A stretch of 64,000 nucleotides of DNA from Nitrososphaerota archaeon (GCA_029785825.1 JAFLYY010000002.1:62001-126000); one strand, 5' to 3'. Shown: positions 51,917 to 60,822, numbered from the stretch's first letter. Numbers and translations are program-made. Notes: a model not told the origin generated them from the sequence alone.

Positions 51917-52219
51917 TTAACCGCCAGGTTTGTTGACGCCCAATTCCGCCGCTTCGTGCATTGCTCTGAACGTGTTGTAAGCCTTGATATCATTGACCTT
52001 CTCTTCAAGCCATCTTATCTTGCAGCGCGCACAATACATGCTGCTTGAGATGCTGTCGGGGCGGCCATCAGTGTACCAGGTCTCCACGAACCGTCGTATA
52101 ACCAGACGGCCTCCGCACTTGATGCATTTAGGTCTCTTTTTCTGTTGTACTGCCGGCAATGCCAATCTCTCATTGGAAATCGGTAATAAGGACCCAGCAT
52201 CTAGCACCTGCATATTCAT
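51917..52219 (-). CDS. Zinc-ribbon protein
   Basis: CIKCGGRLVIRRF and YCARCKIRWLEEKV make a C4 ribbon. I chose the ATG at 52219 (MNMQVLDAG); a GTG at 52300 would extend it into the NUDIX promoter. Possible nucleic-acid binder. Confidence 0.65.
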   Translation of the reverse strand: MNMQVLDAGSLLPISNERLALPAVQQKKRPKCIKCGGRLVIRRFVETWYTDGRPDSISSSMYCARCKIRWLEEKVNDIKAYNTFRAMHEAAELGVNKPGG

Positions 52220-52300
52220 GCCTTGTATGTGGGCATAATCATGCAGGGACCTGTTTTCTGGTGCCAGAGTGACGGGTTCCGCTTTTATGGGGGTGTGCAC

Positions 52301-52792
52301 ATGTTTGCCATGGATATCAGCGCCGAACCAGTGCTTATGGTTGGTGTTATCATCGCTCGAGAGGACGGCAAACTACTCATCCACAAGTCAGAAAACTGGC
52401 GTGGTAAGTACACGTTCCCAGGGGGAAAGGTGATGTATGGGGAGACGTTAGAGGAAGCTGTGATCAGAACGGCCCAGGAAGAGACCGGGATAACTGTAGC
52501 TGATCCAAAGCTCCTTCTTGTGATGGAGATGATAGACGATCCGGAGAGTTCAGCTCGTTCGAGTCATATAGTCGGCTTTGGTTTCACATGCACTGTAGGT
52601 CTGATGCCTGGCAAGAGACTTGAAACAGCCGTATCATTTGAATGGGCGGACGCGCATGAAGCGGAGAAAATGGACATGGTCACATGGGCCCGAAAGGCTC
52701 TTGAGAAATATACGAGCGGCAACACCAGGCTCCAGTTCGGGAGCAGAGTCGCCCGTGATCTGAAAGATGCCATCGACATGGAGCCTGACTAG
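52301..52792 (+). CDS. NUDIX hydrolase
   Basis: TFPGGKVMYGETLEEAVIRT, then AQEETGI (about 45-70) is a Nudix box, but the conserved Glu of REx2EE is Thr (R-T-A-Q-E-E). This variation is seen in GDP-mannose-type Nudix enzymes and may alter catalysis. CGCTTTTATG is upstream. Hydrolyses a nucleoside diphosphate derivative; substrate unknown. Overlaps the end of the opposite gene by 4 nt. Confidence 0.85.
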   Translation: MFAMDISAEPVLMVGVIIAREDGKLLIHKSENWRGKYTFPGGKVMYGETLEEAVIRTAQEETGITVADPKLLLVMEMIDDPESSARSSHIVGFGFTCTVGLMPGKRLETAVSFEWADAHEAEKMDMVTWARKALEKYTSGNTRLQFGSRVARDLKDAIDMEPD

Positions 52793-53562
52793 CAGTCGAC
52801 TTCTATCAGAAGCGGCAAGTGATCAGAGACGACGTCCGGAAGTACTTCGAACTTCTTCACATAGAGGTCGGGCGACGTGAATACATAATCATTGATGAGC
52901 CCGTGTGGATCTTTGGCTGAAAGCAAAGATCTCGTTGTTGTCACATTGTTCTCTTTGACGAGATTGCGCATCTTTGCCTCAAGTATCCTGGTCCCCTCAA
53001 GCTCTGGCTTCAGATTGAGGTCACCCACCAGCAACTTCTTTCCATGCAACCTCTCGAGGAGCGCCAGCCATCTACGTGACTGGGCAGCCCTTTCAAGACA
53101 GTCGCCGTATATCCCCCAAATGAACGCCCCATGAGTATTGGCTACCAGGAGTCCATTGGGAAGCTTCGCCCATTGCAGCCTTACGCTCTGAGACATTGTT
53201 GCCCCGGTCCCTAGCAGATTCTCGTTAGTTATGGCATCCAATACCTTTGATTCACCATAACCTGCTAAGCTTATCCCCTTCCGGAAGAAGATAGCGAGGC
53301 GGCCGCCATTATCGATATACTCCGTTGATGGTACACCGGAGAAGTCAGGGAGAGCTTTCTGTATCCGCTGGTAGAGGTCATAGACAGGTGCTTTTCCCCC
53401 ATGCTTCTCCATTACTTTCACAGCGTCAGGCGTGGCGGTCCGCGGTTCCATGAGGACCTCCTGGAAGCAAAACATGTCCACAGACTCTGATTGCTTCATT
53501 AAGAACGGCTCGAGCTTATCATAAGCGAAGCCGAGCCAAGCGTTGAGCGATATGATACGCAC
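52789..53562 (-). CDS. Endonuclease/exonuclease/phosphatase family protein
   Basis: MRIISLNAWLG, CFQEV (near 33), LLVGDLNLKPE (about 180) and VVSDHLPLLIEV at the end are the EEP motifs with metal-binding Asn, Glu, Asp/Asn and catalytic His. Either a DNA/RNA nuclease or phosphodiesterase. GTG start 27 nt after CTTTTTATC. Confidence 0.88.
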   Translation of the reverse strand: MRIISLNAWLGFAYDKLEPFLMKQSESVDMFCFQEVLMEPRTATPDAVKVMEKHGGKAPVYDLYQRIQKALPDFSGVPSTEYIDNGGRLAIFFRKGISLAGYGESKVLDAITNENLLGTGATMSQSVRLQWAKLPNGLLVANTHGAFIWGIYGDCLERAAQSRRWLALLERLHGKKLLVGDLNLKPELEGTRILEAKMRNLVKENNVTTTRSLLSAKDPHGLINDYVFTSPDLYVKKFEVLPDVVSDHLPLLIEVDC

Positions 53563-53908
53563 ATTAACCTAGGTGCCGGTTGATAAAAAGCAGTCATACG
53601 ATAGAGCCGTGTTTGGCGGAACACATCCGCACCAGCACGCTTTACCCACGTTTCTTTTTGATTACATCCAGCAGTCAAAGCAAAACGGGTTGTCTTCGAG
53701 TTAACTTCCCGCACGAATAACAGAGAGGCTAGTAGCCAAGCAGGTGGAGCATGTATACGGTTATCGTGCCTATCGCGAAATAGAGGAGCCACATGATGTA
53801 TGCGTGGTTGCTTGCTGGCAAGATACCCTTAGAGTTGGCCAGAGAATAAAAGACCCCCTCCACAGCAAGAATTGTCCGTTTTATGCTCATGTGAAGTCTT
53901 TGGGGAGA
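53563..53908. other. Intergenic with two promoters
   Basis: Holds the minus-strand TATA CTTTTTATC (53582-53590) and the plus-strand GTTTTATG (53878-53885). No gene recognised in between. Confidence 0.5.
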
Positions 53909-54229
53909 ATGAGGCTCGCGGTCGGCGTCTTTCGTTTGGTATTTGCGTATTCCCTGTTGGCCGGCCTCTTACTCGCAAGCTCAGAAGTAATTCTCGGGAT
54001 TATGGCGATAGGAATAGTTCTCCCCTTCGAGGGGTACTCTTTCTTGCTGGCAAAGCGGTTGCCCCCCACTGAAGCACAGGACCAAGCAGCAGTAGCAGTG
54101 TTCAGTGGTGGGCTCGTTCTTGCAGTCTACGGGGTATTCCTCGTCCAGGCGGAAGCCTGGTTATCTCTTGGATCCATGTTCATGGCTGGTGTGCTTATCT
54201 GCTGTGGTATATGGTGGCACCTAAGATGA
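53909..54229 (+). CDS. Small membrane protein, 4 TM
   Basis: ATG 30 nt after TTTTAT. Four hydrophobic segments near 7-25, 28-44, 62-80 and 85-103. No family recognised. Confidence 0.65.
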   Translation: MRLAVGVFRLVFAYSLLAGLLLASSEVILGIMAIGIVLPFEGYSFLLAKRLPPTEAQDQAAVAVFSGGLVLAVYGVFLVQAEAWLSLGSMFMAGVLICCGIWWHLR

Positions 54230-54251
54230 GGACAGGGATGGAGGCGCGGAT

Positions 54252-54512
54252 GTGATGAATTGGTTAAGCACACTGATGAGAATATGGAACGAGCTAGAGG
54301 AAGTGATGAATTTGGCCTTGAGAAGCCGAGCTGCGCTCTTCGTACTCACGGGGATTTCCTTGGCTGCAATTGCGGCTCTGCTATTTTCACCCCTACCGGG
54401 GGTCCGCGACTTGGCAACAACGTTCTTCGTGCCTGTTGGTGTGTGCATTGTATTACTTGTAGCGCTTACTGACATATTCGATCGTAGAATCAACGCCCAG
54501 GACAGTAACTAG
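54252..54512 (+). CDS. Small membrane protein with WLSTLMR N-terminus
   Basis: A cytosolic N-terminal helix (NWLSTLMRIWNELEE) followed by two TM segments (about 28-46 and 55-73). The N-terminal helix is nearly the same as in the next gene, at DNA and protein level. Confidence 0.65.
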   Translation: MMNWLSTLMRIWNELEEVMNLALRSRAALFVLTGISLAAIAALLFSPLPGVRDLATTFFVPVGVCIVLLVALTDIFDRRINAQDSN

Positions 54513-54687
54513 TATCTCTTCCAGAGGCTCACTTCGGGCATGACCTGCCCTTGCATCCTCTCTTCCTGCTCCATGCCCGGATAGAGCCTGAACCTGAAGA
54601 CGCACCTCAACAACTCCTAGATTCTTTCTACAATTCAGGGCTATTTTCATTCCAGGGCTGAAGCGCCTGGGACTTCACTCGTCCCTC

Positions 54688-54694
54688 GTTAAAT
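54688..54694 (+). promoter_or_regulatory. TATA-like box GTTAAAT
   Basis: 28 nt before the GTG at 54716. Confidence 0.5.
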
Positions 54695-54715
54695 TCCTGT
54701 CTGACGGCTGCTTAG

Positions 54716-55276
54716 GTGAGCAGAGAAGAAAAGGAACCTCAATGGTTAAGCGCACTGATAAGAACATGGAACCAGCTAGAATCATCCAGCGAGGGAAGGA
54801 AGCTGTTCGGGGGCTACCTTGTGAAACTCGGCTTCTCAAGATCGTCCAGTGGTAGCTTCAAAGACGCTTACATCAGCCATGACAAGCAACTGGTCATAAA
54901 ATGGGACCTGTTACCTGAGAAGAACAAGACAAGAGAGCATACCTGGACCGAATTCGTGACGTGGCGCAATGCCCCGGAGAGCAAGCGGAAGTACCTCGCG
55001 CCTGTGATCAGATACAGCAATGGACTGATGCTCCAGACAATGGTCAGAGAGTGTGGTGAACAATGCAGCAGCAAGATGAAGGTCATGTTATTGGCATCGA
55101 TGTTGAAGACATCTCATTGGTACCATCATGGTCATGTTGGTGTGTCGACAAAATTCTTCGATTATGATAGCGTAGGGTTGATAGACGATGATGTTGCCGT
55201 TGTGAAGGCATTAGAAAGCGAAGTCCAGGAGAACACTTCCGCCGGCAGGATACGTGCGCCCCCAATAGGCTGTTGA
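54716..55276 (+). CDS. Possible protein-kinase-fold protein
   Basis: GTG 28 nt after GTTAAAT. N-terminal helix QWLSALIRTWNQLE is shared with the previous gene. GFSRSSSGSFKDAYISHDKQ followed by LVIKWDLL and a later TWTEFVTW resembles a kinase N-lobe (Gly-loop-like strand pair, Lys, helix Glu), but the catalytic loop is not clear in this short 186-residue chain. Could be a pseudokinase. Confidence 0.55.
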   Translation: MSREEKEPQWLSALIRTWNQLESSSEGRKLFGGYLVKLGFSRSSSGSFKDAYISHDKQLVIKWDLLPEKNKTREHTWTEFVTWRNAPESKRKYLAPVIRYSNGLMLQTMVRECGEQCSSKMKVMLLASMLKTSHWYHHGHVGVSTKFFDYDSVGLIDDDVAVVKALESEVQENTSAGRIRAPPIGC

Positions 55277-55299
55277 AGGTACTGCCCAACTGATAGCAG

Positions 55300-55308
55300 C
55301 TTAAATTA
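55300..55308 (+). promoter_or_regulatory. TATA-like box CTTAAATTA
   Basis: 29 nt before the ATG of the DHH gene. Confidence 0.6.
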
Positions 55309-55328
55309 GTACATGTCCCTCAAATACG

Positions 55329-56312
55329 ATGACCCGAAGGCACGGCCGGTTTTACTGCCTCTCGCACGTCGATGACATCGATGGCGTGTCGTCAGCGGCT
55401 CTCGTCAAGGCTGCAACAGGCGCGGAAATCAAACTAACCGACTACGACAACTTCCTGGCAGACCTCCAGAACGTCCCTTCATCAATCACAGGGCTGGTGA
55501 TATGTGACATAGGCTTCGACGAAGCAGTGGCTGACAGGGCTCTTGGCATACTTGGCAGAGTGCGCAAGAAATGTCCAGTCATCTATATAGACCATCACAG
55601 TCTGAACCCTAAACTTAGGTCGCGCCTTGAAAGTGTAACCGAGCTCGTCTGGGATGATAGAGAATGCGCTTCGACCCTCACATATACAAGATTCGCCAAC
55701 AGCCTAGGGAGAGATTACAAACGTCTGGCAGCATACGGAGCGGTAACTGATTACAGAGACCAATCACCGACAGCAAAGAGGATCCTGGAAGTCATGAGCA
55801 GGCATACAGTATTTCTTGAAGCTACGCTTCTTTCCAATGCACTCACCGAAACGCCATCGTCTGCGATGGATCTTGTTGACGCGCTATCAAGTGGAAAGAG
55901 GCCAGCACAGATCCCCGGGGTCATGGACCATGCTATGGCACAACTTTCAAAGGCAGCTGCCAATGAACAGTATGTAGCTGGTCATGGTAGTAAGAGCGGG
56001 AGAATAGGATGGGTAAAGGTTGGTAAGACTGACCATCCTTCGGTTTTCTCTACCATTGTCGAAGGGATATTGGATGTCAGCGTTGGTATTGCGTACAAAG
56101 AGAAGCAGGAAGGCTGGTATGACATCAGTATGAGAAGCACAGACGATATGAAGTTCCATCTGGGCGAGGTGGTAGGGAAGTTCTGCGCCAAGAACGGGTG
56201 GGCAGGTGGCGGGCATACGCATGCTGCTGGGTGCAAAATCCCGAAAGAGAAACTGAGTGCGCTGTTGTATCTCCTTGATTCTATGGCTATTGCAGCCTGG
56301 GCGCGTCGTTAG
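55329..56312 (+). CDS. DHH/DHHA1-family phosphoesterase
   Basis: SHVDDIDGVSSAALVKA (about 12-28), VICDIGFDE (about 58), YIDHHSLN (about 90) and the C-terminal AGGGHTHAAGCKI (about 295) are the DHH and DHHA1 motifs. Archaeal members are single-strand nucleases or nanoRNA/c-di-AMP phosphodiesterases related to RecJ/GAN. Full-length single gene with its own leaderless promoter; probably a chromosomal-type housekeeping gene. Confidence 0.9.
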   Translation: MTRRHGRFYCLSHVDDIDGVSSAALVKAATGAEIKLTDYDNFLADLQNVPSSITGLVICDIGFDEAVADRALGILGRVRKKCPVIYIDHHSLNPKLRSRLESVTELVWDDRECASTLTYTRFANSLGRDYKRLAAYGAVTDYRDQSPTAKRILEVMSRHTVFLEATLLSNALTETPSSAMDLVDALSSGKRPAQIPGVMDHAMAQLSKAAANEQYVAGHGSKSGRIGWVKVGKTDHPSVFSTIVEGILDVSVGIAYKEKQEGWYDISMRSTDDMKFHLGEVVGKFCAKNGWAGGGHTHAAGCKIPKEKLSALLYLLDSMAIAAWARR

Positions 56313-56453
56313 GTCATGTAATGTGCCTGTTTTGACCATATCAACCTGTTTCAAGCGTTTTATACTGTTTCAACTGCAAAACGGTCGCTTTCATAATCGA
56401 AATGATACCAGAAAACCTCCCGCCCTTAATAATCCAATCACCGGTATCTACAA

Positions 56454-56810
56454 ATGCCAAGAAAGCCGGCGGGTGCCCCCGCACATCAGCCTGTTGCTGC
56501 GATAGTCTACAAGCTCAACGTCAGCGAAGGATATCTTTCCGCGTTGCATGGCTTCCTCACACCAATAATGGAAGTATACATCCCATCGTTGAAGATTGCA
56601 TTCAACACAGACTTCGGGAAGTTGCATGTAATCACTGAGGTGGACCATAGGTATGATGACGCCAAGGTTATTTCAAAGATTTCGGTCAATCCAGCTCTCG
56701 TTTATCTGCTGTCTTCGTACCTCGATGCGGAAGAGAAGATCTCAAAATACTCGGAAGAGCTCTTAGTGAAGTTACGGCCCAAGTCCCGGCATGGCAAGAA
56801 AATGAGTTAG
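56454..56810 (+). CDS. Hypothetical 118-aa protein
   Basis: ATG 29 nt after CTTAATAA (56425-56432). Beta-rich middle, basic end (RPKSRHGKKMS). No family recognised. Confidence 0.6.
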   Translation: MPRKPAGAPAHQPVAAIVYKLNVSEGYLSALHGFLTPIMEVYIPSLKIAFNTDFGKLHVITEVDHRYDDAKVISKISVNPALVYLLSSYLDAEEKISKYSEELLVKLRPKSRHGKKMS

Positions 56811-56853
56811 CTGATTGCGGGACCCGAAGCGCAGCAGAATCTGGACCTACGAT

Positions 56854-57651
56854 CTATTGCTGATTTTGTCCGCTAACTGGATTTCCGAAGTCAAGCAAGA
56901 ACTTGCATTCATTGTCGCCCTTTGCGGCGCATGCGATCTCCTTTATGCTGATCAGCTTTCCTACTGTCGGCTCCATAAACCCTGTGAGCATACCTCTCAT
57001 GAAGTTACATATGCCCTGGTCAGCCTTTCGCCCTGCACATTCGAAACACTCTGAAATAGTTATGTGAGTGCCGCCCGGTTCGACATCTGGTACCCCCCAT
57101 CCTCCGGCTGAAAGCAGCATCAGGGCATAGACCCATGTCTCAAGCATCTTCTCAGCCCCTGTAACGTCCGTGAGGAATCTGCTGAGGTCGCTGCCATATG
57201 CGTACCCACTGTTGTAGAGGAGCATGTCGCCTTGCTTGCCAAGCATGGACCTGATCCCTGAGAACATGTTCAGAACAGCTTTTTGTCTCATGAATATGCC
57301 CCGCTGCCCGCCCCATATCACCGGGAATGCCAGAGTGTCAACAAGTGCCCCGGCTTTTCCTGCTACTACGTTGACGTTGATCGTATAGCCTGTCTTCCTT
57401 AACTCGGTTTCAAGCTTTCCAGCCGAGAGCGTCGTATTCTCGAGGACCGCGAATGCATTGAATATGGCACGCCCATTTCCATATACAGAGTGCACGTCTA
57501 TGTGCTTGAAGTTGACGCCAAGCCTGGCAGCGGCGACCTGCAGCTCAGCAGAACGACCGACCGTATCGACTATTGCCACTATCTGTACCTGACTAACAGT
57601 GGGATCATAACGGCCGATCATTACCTCCTTAGGAAACTTGCCTGCAACCAC
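56854..57651 (-). CDS. V4R-domain protein
   Basis: The C-terminal ~150 residues (YNSGYAYGSD, CFECAGRKADQGICNFMRGM, then EIACAAKGDNECKFLL) match the 4-vinyl reductase (V4R) domain, which binds small hydrophobic ligands, often via Cys. The N-terminal ~110 residues are alpha/beta, possibly a sensor domain. Likely a ligand-sensing regulator. Starts at GTG about 30 nt after ATTTTTTAAGG. Confidence 0.85.
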   Translation of the reverse strand: MVAGKFPKEVMIGRYDPTVSQVQIVAIVDTVGRSAELQVAAARLGVNFKHIDVHSVYGNGRAIFNAFAVLENTTLSAGKLETELRKTGYTINVNVVAGKAGALVDTLAFPVIWGGQRGIFMRQKAVLNMFSGIRSMLGKQGDMLLYNSGYAYGSDLSRFLTDVTGAEKMLETWVYALMLLSAGGWGVPDVEPGGTHITISECFECAGRKADQGICNFMRGMLTGFMEPTVGKLISIKEIACAAKGDNECKFLLDFGNPVSGQNQQ

Positions 57652-57706
57652 CGGCCGACTTTGGTGAACAGGCCCTTAAAAAATCTCCGACACAGCCCCA
57701 TGGCCA

Positions 57707-58117
57707 CTATAACGGGGATGATACATGAATCTGTTCCCTGTCTCGGTATAGGGTCTCTGCCGCGTCTTCTATCAGGCGCGCTTGCTGGAGATACATATCT
57801 TTCTCAGCTCCAGTTGACTCTGCAGCTCTGCTTTCCAGATACCTTGCCACCTTCTTACCTTCTACACTCCCTATCCGCCCATTAGTTTTATCGTAAATGC
57901 TTGCCCCATCCACAATCCAGGATATCGACCATTGACGGAGTTTAGCCTCGGCTTCCAGTACACAAACCAGCATGCTGTAATCATACTGCGCATTGTACGA
58001 CCGCATCATACTAGAGTGTAGCTTATTTGGCAAAGCCAACGGCGTTGCGCGAGTCTCAAGATCATCAATTATCTTGTCCAAGACCGCGATTTCTCGTTTG
58101 TTGTAACGCCTTGTCAT
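57707..58117 (-). CDS. Hypothetical helical protein
   Basis: From ATG (MTRRYNKRE) 136 residues, helical, acidic C-terminus. GTATAATATG upstream (58144-58153). Divergent from the NUDIX gene. Function unknown. Confidence 0.65.
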   Translation of the reverse strand: MTRRYNKREIAVLDKIIDDLETRATPLALPNKLHSSMMRSYNAQYDYSMLVCVLEAEAKLRQWSISWIVDGASIYDKTNGRIGSVEGKKVARYLESRAAESTGAEKDMYLQQARLIEDAAETLYRDREQIHVSSPL

Positions 58118-58162
58118 AGAGGGACCACCGGACACCTACTTGTCATATTATACGCTTACCTG

Positions 58163-58173
58163 CTTATTTATAA
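58163..58173 (+). promoter_or_regulatory. TATA box CTTATTTATAA
   Basis: 28 nt before the GTG of the NUDIX gene; one of the best-matching boxes in the window. Confidence 0.65.
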
Positions 58174-58190
58174 CCACAAACTAGCCATAT

Positions 58191-58628
58191 GTGAACAAGG
58201 GACCAGAAGTTGTAGTCGCCGGGATAGTTTCACGCGATGGCGTAATACTCATGACCCAGAGCCACAAGTGGAATGACAAGTATTCAATACCTGGGGGGCA
58301 TGTGGAAAATGGAGAGACTGTTTTCCAGGCCCTGAAACGCGAAATGAAGGAAGAAACAGGTATTGACATAATATCTGCCGACCTGATTGCAATAGGCGAC
58401 TTCATCCCTGAAGAGTATTACCAAAACAAGCATTTTGTAGCATTATTGTTCAGATGCTACCCGCTGCAGTTAGCTGATGTCAAGATCAACGAAGAAGCTT
58501 ACAAGTACGAGTGGGTGCCAATCGACGCGGCCAAGGACTACCCGCTAACGGGCCCCAGTGCACTGGCACTGAAAAAGATGTTCGGCCCAGTTATAGAACA
58601 TTACGAAGAAAAGCAGGCGCATGCCTAG
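58191..58628 (+). CDS. NUDIX hydrolase
   Basis: GTG start. SIPGGHVENGETVFQALKRE, then MKEETGI (about 33-60) is a complete canonical Nudix box. Small 145-residue enzyme hydrolysing a nucleoside diphosphate-linked compound. The HKWNDKYSIPGGH lead-in is frequent in archaeal members. Confidence 0.92.
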   Translation: MNKGPEVVVAGIVSRDGVILMTQSHKWNDKYSIPGGHVENGETVFQALKREMKEETGIDIISADLIAIGDFIPEEYYQNKHFVALLFRCYPLQLADVKINEEAYKYEWVPIDAAKDYPLTGPSALALKKMFGPVIEHYEEKQAHA

Positions 58629-58673
58629 ATTACTTATTGGTACTCCCCACTGGTGCCAGGCGCGCCGCACGCG

Positions 58674-59672
58674 TTACATCGCATACGGAACGAGTATAAC
58701 AGCAAGTATGAGAGAGATCACAGCTATGTTGACAAGCCTTGTCACGATGCTCAACCCCTTGTCGTTCAGTCTGGAACCGGCAACCGCCCTGACCCATATT
58801 TTGAACGCCTGACCCCCATCGAATATAGGTATCGGAAGCGCATTGAATATCGCCAAGCTGAAGTTGAGAAAGAACAACCAGTAGAACAGGTTCGCAAGGG
58901 GCACAAGCATACCACCCAGTGGAGAGGTGTATGATCCTGCCAGGGCCGCAGAGTAAGGCGTCATCGGCTGGCAGAGCGACAGGGTGGGGATGCATAGGTA
59001 CAGGAGAGGGTTGTGCCAAAGAGCCGACGAGTACCTCGACGCTGTCGCAGACAGCAGCGCGTAGTTGGCATTCCCGACAACAGGAGTCATGGTCGACACG
59101 ACACCCACAAGGGCAAGAAGACTTAGCATTCCGATTACCAGATTGTCACCTACGCCAGCCGCAAGGATACGCAAAGAAGCAGCTGGCCTCGCGGCCTTCA
59201 TTGCTACTTCGTCAACTTCAACGAACGCGCCTATAGGTATGCACAGAAACATGATCAGCCCAGCAGACTTCACAGGTACCCCCAGGCTCCTGGCCACTAT
59301 ACCATGCGCCGCTTCATGCGTTACTAACCCTACTACAAGTGCCAGCCAACCATACACCAGCGGCAAGTACGGGTTGAGCCCCGGTATAGCCAGGTTAGCA
59401 AGCGGCCCTACGGCCCTCACTGACGTGGCAGCTTCTACCCCCCTTGATGTTAGCAGAAGGACGCCAAGCTCAGAAGCGAAGAGCAACACGCCCGCAGCAG
59501 CCGCCAGAGGCAGGATGTAGAGCATGATCCAACTGAACCTGCTGACAGCCCGGCTCTTGCCTATGCGGTCCATTGTGGAAATAAACCTATGTGTTCGCAA
59601 GAGAACCAAACCGTACTGGAACTCGATACGCTTGAAACTAGGTTCACCGGCACCGGTATCTGGCAAATTCAT
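58674..59672 (-). CDS. Site-2 protease-like membrane metalloprotease (M50)
   Basis: Multiple TM segments; GLVTHEAAHGIVAR (about 115-128) is the HExxH active site and NALPIPIFDGGQAF the second metal-binding N-x2-P-x3-DG motif. Cleaves membrane proteins inside the bilayer in this family. Starts at ATG 25 nt after CTTTTATG; a longer N-terminus to 59747 is unlikely. Confidence 0.9.
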   Translation of the reverse strand: MNLPDTGAGEPSFKRIEFQYGLVLLRTHRFISTMDRIGKSRAVSRFSWIMLYILPLAAAAGVLLFASELGVLLLTSRGVEAATSVRAVGPLANLAIPGLNPYLPLVYGWLALVVGLVTHEAAHGIVARSLGVPVKSAGLIMFLCIPIGAFVEVDEVAMKAARPAASLRILAAGVGDNLVIGMLSLLALVGVVSTMTPVVGNANYALLSATASRYSSALWHNPLLYLCIPTLSLCQPMTPYSAALAGSYTSPLGGMLVPLANLFYWLFFLNFSLAIFNALPIPIFDGGQAFKIWVRAVAGSRLNDKGLSIVTRLVNIAVISLILAVILVPYAM

Positions 59673-59699
59673 AGTAGATGTCACAAGAGACATAAAAGC

Positions 59700-60030
59700 G
59701 ACCACCGGCAGCCAAGCTCCATAGAGTATACAGGCTGAATGGCACAAATCAAGCTCCTTTCCATCATTCAGGCTGAAATAGCGCTGAAACAGGTCTTTGG
59801 CGCCACAAACAAGCTACTTCCATGGTGCAGGAGACCACTTGGGTTGGACACAGGTACGATAACGTCACCCCCAGAAGCAGTGTCAGATTTTCACCCACCT
59901 CCTGAGGTTGCCGTCAGGATGGAGACCTGCAATTTGACCTCTGTTGTAAGTTTGGAGAGAGATTCGGGTTTATTTCGTTGATAGGCGCTGTGCGCAGCCC
60001 GCGTTAAATAATCACAACCACCCCCTTGGT
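59700..60030. other. Intergenic with promoter of the next gene
   Basis: An 80-codon open frame at 59739-59981 is not protein-like and lacks a promoter. GTTAAATA at 60003-60010 is 28 nt before the next ATG. Confidence 0.5.
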
Positions 60031-60444
60031 ATGAAGCCCGTAGAAGTGGTTATCATGCCCAACAAGGGCTTCGAGGAGCGGTTCACCCCCTCCGTGGTCA
60101 AGTTCCTGCAAAGGCAGCTTGCAGCACGATTTGATGAGGTCCTAGAGGCGGTCGCCATCATAAAGAAGAGAGATAGGTGGTCAATCCGCATAGTGTGGGA
60201 CGACGAGGCTCCAGAAGTTCATGACAAAAGAGCATCAGTAATCTACTGGGCGGTGATAGACAGTCCTGTAAGGATCAGGTGTATGATAGGAAGTTTCAAC
60301 ACGTACAAGGGAGTAGACGAGGAGGTCTATGTCGCAGAGTTCACCATGCCGGGCCTTGGAAAGAGCAGGCGGAAGCCAGGGCCAAAGGCGCATGTCCACG
60401 ACCCGTCTTCGCTGCTGGCCCTGATTGACACAAGAGCGACGTAA
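60031..60444 (+). CDS. Hypothetical protein with DPSSLLALI tag
   Basis: 137 residues, alpha/beta, basic linker (GLGKSRRKPGPKAH) then VHDPSSLLALIDTRAT, a clear copy of the C-terminal motif of the dense block, followed by five residues. Unlike the tagged genes of the block it has its own leaderless promoter and stands alone. Confidence 0.8.
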   Translation: MKPVEVVIMPNKGFEERFTPSVVKFLQRQLAARFDEVLEAVAIIKKRDRWSIRIVWDDEAPEVHDKRASVIYWAVIDSPVRIRCMIGSFNTYKGVDEEVYVAEFTMPGLGKSRRKPGPKAHVHDPSSLLALIDTRAT

Positions 60445-60453
60445 CCCCTGATG

Positions 60454-60708
60454 TCAACCAAAGCGAAGCTTGAGCGACAGAATCATAGAAGCGAAGACGA
60501 CACTGAACCCATTGGCAATTATAATCGGGATTGACCAAATGGCAAGACCGTAGACAAGCCAGATGGCAAACCCGATGGCGAGAAGCACGTACATCTGAAG
60601 AGATATGTCATTGGTCTTCTTGGTCTTCCAAGCTCTCCAAAACTGCGGGACTGATGAGTAAGTTGTCAAAACTGCTGCAACAAGCCCTAGTAATGTGATG
60701 AAAAACAT
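60454..60708 (-). CDS. SemiSWEET-like (PQ-loop) sugar transporter
   Basis: Three TM segments in 84 residues from the ATG; SVPQFWRAWKTKKTNDISLQ and FAIWLVYGLAIWSIPIIIAN are the hallmark PQ and helix motifs. SemiSWEETs dimerise to carry sugars. TATA GCTTAAATT on the minus strand about 27 nt upstream. Confidence 0.9.
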   Translation of the reverse strand: MFFITLLGLVAAVLTTYSSVPQFWRAWKTKKTNDISLQMYVLLAIGFAIWLVYGLAIWSIPIIIANGFSVVFASMILSLKLRFG

Positions 60709-60822
60709 AGTACAGGACGGGGGCACCCAATTTAAGCCGCTAGCATGTTTTGTGCAGCAGGTACCGCCCTGCAGACAGCTGGTATCTGCTCTTTTTATTC
60801 TTCATTGCATGTTTATCTAAAG

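Noticed and set aside
59739-59981. Open frame of 80 codons on the + strand
   Set aside because: Composition is not protein-like, it lies opposite a promoter region, and no TATA box or ribosome site precedes it.
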